Shown in pieces: positions 1 through 9,600 of a stretch of DNA of 64,000 nt; the first letter of the stretch is position 1, and every line of letters begins with the position of its first letter. Under the pieces are notes generated by a model that saw only the letters and a program-made list of their open reading frames with translations, ran no database searches and was not told where the DNA came from. A program made the translations under genes and the position numbers. This DNA is from Oscillatoriales cyanobacterium M59_W2019_021 (GTDB lineage Bacteria; Cyanobacteriota; Cyanobacteriia; Cyanobacteriales; Geitlerinemataceae): contig DVED01000149.1 of NCBI GenBank assembly GCA_015295945.1, positions 31,909 to 95,908 of the forward strand, read 5' to 3'.

Positions 1-207
1 TTTGGGCAGCGTCACCGTTCGCAGCAACTGGCGATAGGCTTTTTCCGCTGCCTCCCATTTCCCCGTTTCTTCGTACAGTCGCCCGATATAAAACTGAACC
101 CACGCATCGCTGGGAGACTGTTTGTACAGTTGTTTGAGCAACCGCGACGCTTCTTTGTAATCTTGGTTATCTAAAGCCGCCGCAACTCGATCGATATTAT
201 TGGTCAT
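1..207 (-). CDS. TPR-repeat protein, N-terminal part (3' end outside window)
   Basis: Only the first 69 codons are in the window. The protein starts MTNNIDRVAAALDNQDYKEA and continues through a tetratricopeptide helix pair (WVQFYIGRLYEETGKWEAAE), a typical TPR consensus. The family acts as a helical protein-interaction scaffold, but no specific partner can be named from this fragment. The ATG at 205-207 lies inside a 7-nt tandem repeat (GGTCATG units, 202-236) that forms the immediate leader, so no Shine-Dalgarno sequence is visible. The frame is open and codon use matches neighbouring genes. Confidence 0.75.
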   Translation of the reverse strand, partial: MTNNIDRVAAALDNQDYKEASRLLKQLYKQSPSDAWVQFYIGRLYEETGKWEAAEKAYRQLLRTVTLPK

Positions 208-236
208 GGGTCATGGGTCATGGGTCATTGGTCACT
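202..236. repeat. 7-nt tandem repeat block (GGTCATG/GGTCATT)
   Basis: Five heptamers in a row: GGTCATG three times, then GGTCATT and GGTCACT. Read on the minus strand the unit is CATGACC, and the first unit contains the start codon of the TPR gene. The same 3+1 block recurs at 27099-27126 upstream of sbcD. Confidence 0.85.
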
Positions 237-270
237 GTCTTCTCCCCCTGCTCCCCCTACTCTTTATTCT

Positions 271-329
271 GAACTCCTGAACTCCTGTAGGCGCAGCCAG
301 TGCGAAGCACTTACTCCTGAACTCCTGCT
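271..329. repeat. Dispersed ~59-bp repeat, copy 1
   Basis: Nearly identical to 22680-22739, which has one extra base near its left end. The core is GTAGGCGCAGCCAGTGCGAA flanked by AACTCCTGAACTCCTG-like arms. This copy overlaps the last codons of the ROK kinase (311-329), so the repeat supplies its C-terminal residues and stop codon. Confidence 0.85.
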
Positions 330-1222
330 CCTAACGCCAATTTAGCAGCCCCAACCATGCCAGCGCGATTGCCCAACTCGGCAACGACCAGTTGTAATCC
401 CTCGCGGGAGGTGGGCATTACCCGACGTTGGAGTTCTGCCCAAGTGGTGGGGAAAAAGAGATCGGCGGCGGCACTCACTCCCCCGCCAATGACGATCGCC
501 TCTGGAGTAAGAATATAAACAGAACTGGCTAAACCCGCGCCCAACAGTCGCCCGTATTCCTGCCAAAAGGCGATCGCTTCCGGATCGCCCGCTTGGGCTT
601 TAGCGGCTAAAATATCTGGTTCTAAGCCCGTTTGGCGGCGAATTGCCCGAACTGAGACATACTGTTCCAACGAACCGCGATTGCCGCTATTGCACTCGGG
701 ACCGTCGGGATTGAGGGTAATCAGTCCCAATTCTCCAGCAGCACCGCGATGACCGACAAATAACTCGCCGTTGAGGATCGCCGCACCGCCAACCCCCGTT
801 CCTAACGTTAACAGGATGGAGTTGCGAACGTGGCGACTGGCACCCAACCAAGCTTCTCCCAACCCGGCGCAATTGGCATCGTTAGCGAGGGTGACGCGGC
901 GGTGGGTGTTGGCTTCGATCGCCTCTGCGAGGGGAACGTCGCGCCAGTTGTCGAAATTGATAGCAATTTGGGCGATGCGAGCGGTGGGATCGACCGGGCC
1001 CGGCGTCCCAATGCCAACGGCAGCGCATTCTCCATTAGGGTCGAGACGATCGATGGCGTCCCGCATGGCAGCGATCGTTGCTTCTGGCGTGGAGGGTTGC
1101 GGGGTAGGGATGCTGAGGGTTTGCAGGCAATTTCCCGCGCGATCAAATTTTCCCAGTTTGATAGCAGTGCCGCCGAGATCGATGCCAATGGCTTGTTGGG
1201 GGATTGGATGGGTTGGGGTCAT
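311..1222 (-). CDS. ROK-family sugar kinase (glucokinase-like)
   Basis: The 303-residue protein begins with the sugar-kinase phosphate-1 loop (GIDLGGTAIKLGKF, about residues 13-26) and carries the expected catalytic region NDANCAGLGEAW (about 115) and LTLGTGVGGAAILNGEL (about 139). These place it in the ROK branch of the actin-like ATPases, which phosphorylate glucose or related hexoses in the cytoplasm. The usual zinc-binding CxCGxxGCxE motif is degenerate here: the site reads CNSGNRGSLEQY, leaving one of the cysteines. Substrate cannot be assigned from sequence; glucokinase is the usual role of cyanobacterial members. The C-terminal codons are encoded by the dispersed repeat at 271-329. Confidence 0.85.
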   Translation of the reverse strand: MTPTHPIPQQAIGIDLGGTAIKLGKFDRAGNCLQTLSIPTPQPSTPEATIAAMRDAIDRLDPNGECAAVGIGTPGPVDPTARIAQIAINFDNWRDVPLAEAIEANTHRRVTLANDANCAGLGEAWLGASRHVRNSILLTLGTGVGGAAILNGELFVGHRGAAGELGLITLNPDGPECNSGNRGSLEQYVSVRAIRRQTGLEPDILAAKAQAGDPEAIAFWQEYGRLLGAGLASSVYILTPEAIVIGGGVSAAADLFFPTTWAELQRRVMPTSREGLQLVVAELGNRAGMVGAAKLALGAGVQE

Positions 1223-1596
1223 GGGATGGGGGCGATGCTTACAAGGGTATGTTTTTTAGATTCTGGGTGAAATGGGGCAGGGGAGGCAAAACCCCGGAAA
1301 TCTCGTTCGACAGTAACAAGCGATTCTCCTGCATGAGACGCTTCGCGATCGCATCAATTGTGAAAAGGTGAAAAGCATTCCCTTGAAAGGGGGGGCGATG
1401 GGAGGGTACAGATTGCAAATTCTACACCGATCGACTGTTGAGATTAGACCTTTGAGAGAAATTGCCTCCAATCTCACTGTTGCCCCTTTATAAAATCGTA
1501 GGGTGGGCAGCGCAATGATGAAGCTTCACAAATATTGTTCATTTAGCGCTGCCCACCCTACAAGATCTCATTCAGACGAACCTCGATCGACCCTCG
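1223..1596. other. Intergenic region with a palindromic element
   Basis: It separates the ROK kinase from hmpF; both are on the minus strand. I see no credible gene. Its main feature is the palindromic repeat at 1498-1561 next to the hmpF stop codon. Confidence 0.6.
1498..1561. repeat. Palindromic MITE-like repeat (GTAGGGTGGGCAGCGC arms)
   Basis: Perfect 16-nt inverted repeat, GTAGGGTGGGCAGCGC at 1498-1513 and its complement at 1546-1561, with further partial pairing inside (AATGA/TCATT). GTAGGGTGGGC termini are a common signature of short non-autonomous palindromic repeats in cyanobacterial genomes. It lies 36 bp beyond the hmpF stop codon and could also end hmpF transcription, although no T-tract follows on the minus strand. 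Confidence 0.8.
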
Positions 1597-3327
1597 TTAA
1601 GCTGACTCTCCAGTTAAGGCGGATAGCGAAGCTTGCAATTGGGCGATCGCGTTATTTTGCGCTTCGCTCATTTCCCCGAGGTGAGCTGTACTTTCCGACA
1701 GCGCTTCCAGATTTTGTTGCAGTTCGTTCAAGCTCTCCTGGAGAGACTGCAAAATCTCTTCGGAAACAGTCACCCGACCCCACAATTGGGCGACGCTCGA
1801 CCGCCGCTCCTGCAACTGTCGCTCCTTCTCCTTGAGTTCGTTGAGTTGGTTGTCCTGGGCTGCCGCGCGATCGTTCGCCGCTGCCTGCCATTCTTCAAAC
1901 CCTTGTTGCATCTCGGCTAACCGTTCTTCCACGGCTTGGAGTTCTGCCTGCTGCTGTTGGCGCAACTCCTCGATCTGCTTCAACAGGGGTTCTACATTCG
2001 CCGACGCACCCGCACCACCGCTCCCTTGAAATTCGGGATTGCCCAACCGCCGCCACAAGGTCAATTGGTGCTGTTCGAGGACGCGCTGCCGATCTTGCAA
2101 ATTCCGCCACTGTCCCACCAGGGTTTCGTTCAAAAACTTGTACCCTTCTTCCTGGTCGGCAATATCTTTCTCAAAACCTTCGCGCTCCGCACCGAAGGTA
2201 TTCTTCATCTTCGCCATCAGTTCGTCGATTTCTTGGCGCTGTAGGGTCAGCTCCTCTTCCTGATCGCTAACAAAAGGAAAGTTGCTTGCCAGTTCTTCCC
2301 GTGCCTTGCGCACCCTGCGCTGCAACTCGTGTAACGGCATCCCTTCCAAATCGCCATCGCCCGTCGAGACGCTACCACCACCGCCTGTCGACAATTGGGA
2401 CAGTTGTTGCATCAGGGATTCCTGACTTTGCAGTTGCGATCGCAGCGCTTCAGCCAATCGCCGTTCCAGATCCAAGGTACTTTGCCGAACGGCTAATTCA
2501 GAGCGCACCCGTTCGAGATCGGCGCGACCGGCGTGCCACTGCTGCCACTGACCGTCGAGTTCTCCCGCCGTGGCGTCCACCTCATCCTGTTGCTGTTGGG
2601 CTTCCTGTCGCTGCTGCTCGAGTTGCTGCTGCCGTTCCTCGATCGCCGCTTGCTGGGCGCTCAAGCTGGACAAACTGCTATTGAGGGGTTCGATCGCCGC
2701 CTCCGGAGAAATCACCACCTGTGCCAAATAATTCAGCCATTCCTGAAGACCGTTTACCTGCTCGGCATCCAGGAAACCCGACGGCTCAGTGGCATCTTGC
2801 TGGCTTTGTTGCGCGTTCAGTTGTTCCCATGCCGCCTCCAGTTCCTGCTGTCGGCGCTCCATTTCCTCTCGCAGTTTCTGCGCCTCTTCCTCCATCGCCG
2901 CAATCTCGTTCCGCTTGGTTTCGAGCTGGTCGATTTCCTGCTGAATTTGCTCGAACTGCTCGAGTTGAGCCTGCATCTCCATTTCCCGGCGGTTCAGCTC
3001 CTGACTTTGATAGGTCAGAGATTGTTTCCACTGCTCGATTTCTTCCTCTTGTGTCTTCGTTTTTTCTTGCAAGCGGGAGTAATTTTGTAAAATGCTGACG
3101 ATCTGACGACCGGCTTCTTTTGGAGTGCCTTGAAGCTGTTTGTTAGCATTGATCTCCGCTAATACTAACGCCCCAGCATTGAAATTTCCGGCTTCGTCAG
3201 CTGGGATCGTTTCTTCTCCAGGGACAGCCGTCCAACTCTCGCCCCGCAGACACGCTAACAGCTTGAGTTCGGCTTTCCCGCCGCCAAAAACTCCGCTTTT
3301 CTTTTGGACTTCTGCTAGATACTGCAC
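1597..3327 (-). CDS. hmpF: HmpF, coiled-coil motility/taxis protein
   Basis: The 576-residue protein has a short N-terminal globular part (LAEVQKKSGVFGGGKAELKL, then ESWTAVPGEETIPADEA) followed by almost continuous E/Q/L-rich coiled coil from about residue 95 to the end. The signature EEIEQWKQSLTYQSQELNRR matches cyanobacterial HmpF, needed for type IV pilus-driven gliding and polarity of the taxis system in filamentous species. The position agrees: it is divergent from the hmpA-E operon. The start is GTG (3325-3327) preceded by AAGGAAG at 8-nt spacing. The 757-bp divergent gap leaves room for separate promoters. Assignment rests on the N-terminal signature and the context; the coiled coil alone would not discriminate. 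Confidence 0.87.
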   Translation of the reverse strand: MQYLAEVQKKSGVFGGGKAELKLLACLRGESWTAVPGEETIPADEAGNFNAGALVLAEINANKQLQGTPKEAGRQIVSILQNYSRLQEKTKTQEEEIEQWKQSLTYQSQELNRREMEMQAQLEQFEQIQQEIDQLETKRNEIAAMEEEAQKLREEMERRQQELEAAWEQLNAQQSQQDATEPSGFLDAEQVNGLQEWLNYLAQVVISPEAAIEPLNSSLSSLSAQQAAIEERQQQLEQQRQEAQQQQDEVDATAGELDGQWQQWHAGRADLERVRSELAVRQSTLDLERRLAEALRSQLQSQESLMQQLSQLSTGGGGSVSTGDGDLEGMPLHELQRRVRKAREELASNFPFVSDQEEELTLQRQEIDELMAKMKNTFGAEREGFEKDIADQEEGYKFLNETLVGQWRNLQDRQRVLEQHQLTLWRRLGNPEFQGSGGAGASANVEPLLKQIEELRQQQQAELQAVEERLAEMQQGFEEWQAAANDRAAAQDNQLNELKEKERQLQERRSSVAQLWGRVTVSEEILQSLQESLNELQQNLEALSESTAHLGEMSEAQNNAIAQLQASLSALTGESA

Positions 3328-4083
3328 GCTAAAATCTTCCTTTTGAGAATGTCTATGCCTGACTGTGGAGGGACGAGTCTACCGCTCCTTAAAAATTCAG
3401 TTTAGCGCCTAGGTCTTCAACCCAGAAGTTGGGGGGCTAGCGCTGGGAGCGCCAATTGCGCCCGCTGGTTCGAGAAGTCTCCACGTGCCGATCACCACCC
3501 TCCCCCACGGAAATTTTACCCCGAACGAGGGCATTACCCCATCGTCGGAAAAATACCCGGGCGGGACTTTTGGGGTAGCGCTCCGTCAAAGCGACGCCAA
3601 CTTTTCCCCGCGCGTCTTCCGAACTCCGTTTTGCCAGGGTTGACTCGACTCGGTGGCAGGAAATGGCAAATCTGCACTCGCTCTATCTAAAGTCCCCGAG
3701 AACAACTGTACCCGATTCCCACTCGAGAAAGGTAGCGATTGATCGCACCCGACTCCCAGGTTGGCAGGTTAACTCTAAAAGCCCATTTTCTCTCTCTTCA
3801 GTCCCTCATGATAGCCTAATCCAGTCGCTTTCAAAACACCCACGATCAACTTTTTCCATCGTCGATGTCTCCACTACTCCCCTGCCAACTTCCTGCCATT
3901 CGGGAGCCCTAGCGACGATCGATCGGGAAATTTCCGCGAGAAACGCACCGGATTGGATTAGTCTAAGACAATAGGGTAAATGCCAGGGATGGTAAAGTTC
4001 GACTGAGTCGCTCGAGCGGGATTCCTCCGCCAGCGGGCAGTCTCGGGAGCGATTGCCAGTCGTCACAAAAGCGTTGAAGCTGA
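3328..4083. other. Long divergent regulatory interval between hmpF and hmpA
   Basis: 756 bp between two divergent taxis genes. Short open frames exist on both strands (for example 3663-3974), but none has recognisable protein sequence, codon bias or a ribosome-binding site. I could not identify a confident -35/-10 pair. The length suggests long leaders or multiple promoters for both directions. Confidence 0.5.
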
Positions 4084-5331
4084 ATGCAGGGAAACTTAAG
4101 CGAACTCGATATCCGCAGCATCTTGCAACTGATCGAACTCGGTCAGAGAACGGGAGAACTGTTCGTCGAAGCGTACAGCGAACCGCCCGGAACGACGGGG
4201 ACTTACAATCAGCCCTACCGCCATCGCGAACTCAGTACCCCTCACAACTCCTGGTTCGTATTCTTTGCCAACGGTCGCATCGCCTACGCGGCGGAGAGTC
4301 CCGACAGTCAACTGTCTCGCCTGCGGGACTATCTGCACCGCTACGGACTCGATCGTGCCCTCGACGATCTGGCGATTGCCGATTTGGCAATCGCCCACGC
4401 CCCGGAATACGGCTGTCTGTGGCGGTTGCTCGAGAGCCACCAACTGACCCCCGCCCAGAGTCGCAGCATTTTGCAAAGCATGATTCGCGAAACCCTGTTC
4501 GATTTGCTGGGCTTGCGTCAGGGATCGTTCATTTTCGATCGAGGACCGGCACTGGCGCCCCAACTGATGGCTCTTGAAATCGATCCCCTGGTTGCCAAAA
4601 TCGTCAAACAGGTTCAAGAGTGGAAGCAATTTCATCCCCTAATTCAATCGCCGAGTCAATGTCCCCTCGTCGGCGATCCCGACTCCTTGCGATCGACCCT
4701 ACCCGCCAAAACCTTCCAAACCCTCACCCAGTGGGCAGACGGCAAAACCTCGCTCCGACAAATGTCCCGCTACCTCAACAAAGACATCGTCCTGGTCGCC
4801 AAAGCCATTTATCCCTACGTCCAGCAAGGATTGGTGCAACTCTCCCCCCCCATCTTCGACGCCCCCGCACGCAGCACGCCCACCTTGGGATTGCGCCCGG
4901 AAGCGGCTCTGGTTCCCCGAGTCGTTTGCATCGACGACGACCTCACCATTCGCAAAACCGTCGAACACATGCTCAAACCCGACGGCTACGAGATCACCAC
5001 CATCGGCAACTCCTTGAAAGCCCTGTCGTTGGTGTTTCAGCTCAAACCCGATCTCATTCTCTGCGATATTGCTATGCCCGAACCCGACGGCTACGAAATT
5101 TGCGCCATGCTCCGCAAATCCAGAGCCTTTCGGCAAACCCCCATCGTCATGCTCACAGGGAAAGACGGATTTATCGATCGCGTTCGCGCCCGTATGGTGG
5201 GCGCCACCGATTACCTGACCAAACCCTTCGGCAAGCCCGAACTCTTGACCGTCGTCGAACAATACGTCGGACCGGGTGCCTCCGACCCCCCCAAACTGGA
5301 CAATTTTCTCGCCGATTTGCTCGACGACTGA
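4084..5331 (+). CDS. hmpA: HmpA/PatA-type response regulator (PATAN + REC)
   Basis: 415 residues. The N-terminus (GNLSELDIRSILQLIELGQR, TGELFVEA) is the PATAN/DUF4388 domain of PatA, PixG and PilG-type regulators, and continues through a helical region to about residue 270. The C-terminal receiver domain (RVVCIDDDLTIRKTVEHML onward) has the acidic pair DDD, phosphoacceptor Asp328 (LILCDIAMPEPDGYE), the conserved Thr (VMLTGKDG) and Lys (DYLTKPFGKPE). In PilG/PixG/HmpA systems this protein is a CheY-like output acting on the type IV pilus motors. It is the first gene of the hmpABCDE order. The ATG at 4084 has no clear Shine-Dalgarno sequence. Confidence 0.9.
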   Translation: MQGNLSELDIRSILQLIELGQRTGELFVEAYSEPPGTTGTYNQPYRHRELSTPHNSWFVFFANGRIAYAAESPDSQLSRLRDYLHRYGLDRALDDLAIADLAIAHAPEYGCLWRLLESHQLTPAQSRSILQSMIRETLFDLLGLRQGSFIFDRGPALAPQLMALEIDPLVAKIVKQVQEWKQFHPLIQSPSQCPLVGDPDSLRSTLPAKTFQTLTQWADGKTSLRQMSRYLNKDIVLVAKAIYPYVQQGLVQLSPPIFDAPARSTPTLGLRPEAALVPRVVCIDDDLTIRKTVEHMLKPDGYEITTIGNSLKALSLVFQLKPDLILCDIAMPEPDGYEICAMLRKSRAFRQTPIVMLTGKDGFIDRVRARMVGATDYLTKPFGKPELLTVVEQYVGPGASDPPKLDNFLADLLDD

Positions 5332-5614
5332 CGCATCAGCCCCCGAATGCCCCCCAGAAACTGCTAGCTTTTGCGTTTACAGTTGGAGTCCCTCGCATCC
5401 GGTTCCCAACACGTTAAAATGAGGCTTAACGCCAGCACTCACCCGTGTCGATCGTCCCGCTCTTCGCTAGTGTCGCGTTACCTCGTGCGATCTTAGACTC
5501 GCTCGTTCTCGTCAATGGGTCTTCCGGAATGGATTCGAGAGGATAAAATGAGCAAAGGAGATCGTAGGCTGGGGTGCGACCGAGGTCGCCGCAAGCTCTT
5601 CAGGTAAAACAAGT

Positions 5615-5995
5615 ATGAGTATAGTCCTAGTTATAGAAGACAGTGTTACGCAACGGGAGATGATTTCTAACCTCCTGCGCGGCAGCGGGTTAACGGTCAT
5701 TGAAGCGAGCGATGGCGTCGAAGCCTTGGAAACAATCCAACGCAGCTTACCCGAAGGCAAGCTGCCCGATCTGGTGGTGCTAGATATCGTCATGCCCCGC
5801 ATGAACGGCTACGAAGTGTGTCGCCGGCTCAAAGCCGATCCGAAAACCCAACACGTCCCCGTGGTTATGTGTTCCTCCAAAGGGGAAGAATTCGATCGCT
5901 ACTGGGGGATGAAACAAGGCGCCGATGCCTACGTCGCCAAACCCTTCCAGCCCACCGAACTCGTGGGAACCGTCAAACAGATGTTGCGAGGATAG
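5615..5995 (+). CDS. hmpB: CheY-like single-domain response regulator (HmpB)
   Basis: 126 residues consisting of one receiver domain. The acidic pocket is E8-D9 (VIEDSVTQRE), the phosphoacceptor is Asp57 (LVVLDIVMPRMNGYE), and Ser and Lys (VMCSSKGEE, AYVAKPFQPTE) complete the switch. It should be phosphorylated by the HmpE kinase and diffuse in the cytoplasm to the pilus machinery. It lies 283 bp after hmpA, with no gene between them, and 11 bp before the CheW gene, so the latter pair is certainly co-transcribed. It corresponds to PilH/PixH in Synechocystis-type operons. Confidence 0.9.
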   Translation: MSIVLVIEDSVTQREMISNLLRGSGLTVIEASDGVEALETIQRSLPEGKLPDLVVLDIVMPRMNGYEVCRRLKADPKTQHVPVVMCSSKGEEFDRYWGMKQGADAYVAKPFQPTELVGTVKQMLRG

Positions 5996-6006
5996 GATCG
6001 ATTGGG

Positions 6007-6546
6007 ATGGTTGGCAATCCGGACTTTCTCACTGAAGCAGATGCCGAACAGGCTGCGGAGTTTCAAGAGCTAGAAACGCCGGAAGGCGAGTTATTTCTAC
6101 GGTTTCACATTCCGTCGGGTAGCGAATTTGCCTTGCAGGCAACGGGAGTCAAAGAAGTGATCGCCCCCATGCCCGATGACATTACCCCCATACCCAACGT
6201 CTCGCCCTTGCTGTTGGGGACACTGAATTTAAGGGGACAAGTGGTTTGGGTCGCCGACTTGGGTCAGTTTTTAGGCGATGGCATTCCCCTGAATCTCGAT
6301 CGCTCGGAGATCCCGGTGATCGCCGTAGAAGACCAAGACATTATACTAGGGTTAGCCGTCGAGAAATTGAACGAAGAAAAGGGGATGGATTGGTTGGATG
6401 TCGAGAAAGCTCGAATGCCCACCAACGTGCCAGATGGCATGGCTCCGTTTCTACGAGGCGAGTGGTTAGTTGACCCGGAAACCGATCGGGTCCTGCGACT
6501 GCTCGATCAAGTCTCGATTATTCGTTCGGCACGGTGGGCAGCATAA
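6007..6546 (+). CDS. hmpC: CheW-like adaptor (HmpC)
   Basis: 179 residues from the ATG at 6007. An upstream in-frame extension is open but overlaps hmpB and lacks CheW-like sequence. The protein is a single CheW domain: FLRFHIPSGSEFALQATGVK, VIAPMPDDITPIPNVSPLLL, GTLNLRGQVVWVADLGQFLG and a C-terminal LLDQVSIIRSARW. CheW couples the receptor HmpD to the kinase HmpE in the signalling array. It starts 11 bp after hmpB and ends 138 bp before hmpD, in the canonical taxis-operon order. Confidence 0.9.
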   Translation: MVGNPDFLTEADAEQAAEFQELETPEGELFLRFHIPSGSEFALQATGVKEVIAPMPDDITPIPNVSPLLLGTLNLRGQVVWVADLGQFLGDGIPLNLDRSEIPVIAVEDQDIILGLAVEKLNEEKGMDWLDVEKARMPTNVPDGMAPFLRGEWLVDPETDRVLRLLDQVSIIRSARWAA

Positions 6547-6684
6547 CAACATGGAGGGCAACGGTTGGGAAGCCAGAGCGAAGGTGGGAGCGAGTCGGTT
6601 CTCCACAACAATCCTGAAACGATCGGGCAACTCGCTCATCTGACACCGAAACTCTAAACTCGATAATCGAATTGGGGGAGGCCA

Positions 6685-9600
6685 ATGACAGCAGGTACAG
6701 ACTTTGCACGAGATTACCAAAAGGCTGAAGCCGCATATATGAGGGGCAACTACCGGGAAGCGGCAAAAATTGCCGACGAACTCGCACGCGAGTTTCCGGA
6801 CAACCCTAGCGTTCATCTCCTACGGGGTCATATTTATTGTTATGGATTGCAAGAGTACGAAACGGCTCAAGAGCAATACCAGCTCGTCCTCCAACTGACG
6901 TCCGAAGCGGATTTTGTCAAATACGCCCATAACGGACTCGAGGTCGCTGATCGGTTTCTCAATGGGGCGGACGAAGCCGCATCGGTCGGAGTAGATGGGG
7001 ACGACGGCTCGGATACGGGCTTTGCGGACGAAGCCGAGCCAACTCCCAGTTGGGAAACCGCCTGGGATAACAGCAGTGCCAGTACCCTTGCCGATCTCGA
7101 CATGGAAAGCGACTTCTTTAGCGAGTCGCCTCAAGGAACGGAAGAAAATTTCTTCGCGGGTGACGTCGAATCCTTTGCCGATTTGGACGACACTTCTGAC
7201 CCGTTCGCGCAACTGCCCACCTCCGACAATCCTTTCCAGGTTAGTAGCGGAACGGACAGTTCTGCTGAGTCGGGTTGGGACGATTTACCGAACTTTTTAC
7301 CGACGGACGAAATGCCCGATCTCGTTGGCGAAGACTCCGGCGAGTGGGAAAGTCCCGCCGCCTTTTCCGAGGATGCCGATTTCGAGAGCTTCGAGATTCC
7401 CGCTCCCTTTGAAGAGTCGCCCTTTGAAGAATCCGTATCGTTGGAGATGCCATCGTGGGAAAGCGATGTGGAGCAAGGCGGCGACGCCGAAGATCCCTTC
7501 AATTCCGCAGATGCTGTTCGCGAATTTAGCCCTTCCGAAGCGAACGAATTGGCAGAACCGGTCTCGGACTTCGACGTCGAAGGAGAAGACTTCGATACCC
7601 CCTCTTCTGACTGGGATCGAGTCAGCGAAAGCGACTCCTCCAGTTTGGGCGAGTTCGCACTCCCCGACTCCGATACCGATTGGACGGTGGCAACGGAAGA
7701 CGACTCCTCCAGTTTTGGCGAGTTCAATCCCCCCGATGCCGATACGGCGACTTTCCTCATGGAAAATCCGCTGCTCGATCCGGCATTTGGGGATCTCGGA
7801 CAGGAGCCTCTCGACGAGAACGAAGATTTTTCTCCCCCAACCTCTCGACCCCCGCGCATGCCTCTCTCCGGTCGTCGAGACAGTGCCGAACCCGATCCGA
7901 AGCCCCTCGAACCCGATCGCAACGGATTTGGCGAAGCCGACAGTTTCGAGCTAGATGCCTTTGAAGACTCCTTCGACGATGCCTTCGAGTTGGAAGACTC
8001 CTTCGGTGCTGAAGGGGTGTTCGCCGACGACGATTCCCAAGACTTCAGCATTGCCGATGAAAGTCGCTCCCAAGCCAGCTATCCCAGTCCGGGCGATTTC
8101 TTAGACGAATTCGACGAATTCGACGACTTGGGCAGCATTCCCAACTTCGATCTGTCCGACGAAGACAGCGACTCCTCGGGCTTTTCAGGCAGCCCGAGCT
8201 TTTTCGACCCCTCTGCCGATAGCAGCTTGGGGTCCGACCAAGTGAGTTTAGAATTTACCGACGTTCCTGACGGTTCGGTGATTCGCGACGAAGAACTGTT
8301 CAGCCTTGCGGGGGCATCCGAACCCATTCCCGCCTTCGCCCCTGCCGAAGCGGCTTCTCCAGAAACCGTGACGCCGACGGTAGAACAGGGGATGCTCGCC
8401 TTCTACGAAAACGCCCCCCTTCACACCAAACAGTGGATCTCGGCGTTGGTAACCGGCGTCTTGGCTTCGGTTGCCGTGGCATCCATCGGTTACGTCGGCG
8501 TCCGACAACTGGCTTACACCTCTCGCTTCGAGCCGGACGTGCGCCGCAGTTTAGTTCCGCGAGCGCAACTAGCTGGGTTAGCCATGTCCCTATCCGCCGG
8601 GTTAGCTGGGGGGGCGGCAACTTGGATTCTCGGTCGGGTTAGCGCCCGCCAGATTCGCCGCGCCACGGTAGACTTGCAGTCCTCCTTCGAGGCAATGTCT
8701 CAAGGAGATTTTGGGGTGCGTGCCTCGGTTTACGCCGAAGACGAGTTGGGACAACTCTCGGCGAAATTCAATCAGATGGTGCGATCGATTTCGACCACCA
8801 CCAGCGAAGCCCAACGCCGCGCCGAAGAAATGGAGCAAGCCAAAGAAGACTTGCAGCGCCAGGTGATTCGCCTCCTAGACGATGTGGAAGGGGCGGCACG
8901 AGGGGACTTGACCGTGACGGCAGAAGTCACCGCCGACGTTTTGGGTGCGGTTGCCGACTCGTTTAACCTCACCATCCAAAACCTGCGGGAAATCGTCCAA
9001 CAGGTGAAGCAAGCCGCCCGTCAAGTCGCTCGCGGTGCGACCGATAGCGAAATGTTCGCGCGGGGATTGGCATCGGACGCCCTGCGGCAGGCAGAAGAAT
9101 TGGCGGCAACTCTCAACTCCGTGCAGGTGATGACCAATTCGATTCAGCAGGTCGCCAAAAGCGCCCGCGAAGCCGAAGAAGTGGCGCGTTTGGCATCTTC
9201 GACTGCCTTGCGGGGCGGTGAAGCTGTGGAACGGACGGTGGCAAGTATTCTGGAAATTCGGGAGACCGTAGCAGAAACGACGCGAAAAGTCAAGCGTCTG
9301 GCGGAGTCTTCTCAAGAAATTTCCAAGATCGTGGTCACCATTAGCGGGATTGCCTCGCGGACGAACCTGCTGGCACTCAACGCCAGTATCGAAGCCGCCC
9401 GAGCCGGGGAAGCGGGGAAAGGATTCGCCATCGTCGCCGACGAGGTGCGGCAGCTCGCCGATCGATCGGCGAAAGCCCTCAAAGAAATCGAGCAGATCGT
9501 GATGCAAATCCAAAGCGATACGGGCGGGGTGATGATGGCGATGGAAGAAGGGACTCAACAGGTAATCGAAGGTACGCGCCTTGCCGAACAAGCCAAGAGA

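Noticed and set aside
202..236. CRISPR-like array
   Set aside because: The 7-nt units have no spacers and are far too short for CRISPR repeats; no cas genes in the window.
2533..3090. 185-codon plus-strand frame rich in Leu opposite hmpF
   Set aside because: Complement of the Glu/Gln coiled coil gives Leu-rich pseudo-membrane sequence; not a gene.
3663..3974. 103-codon frame in the hmpF-hmpA gap
   Set aside because: No ribosome-binding site, Ser/Thr/Pro-rich unpatterned product, and a competing frame on the other strand.
7131..8051. 306-codon minus-strand open frame opposite hmpD
   Set aside because: Same effect: a Ser-rich antisense reading of the acidic linker, without protein-like features.
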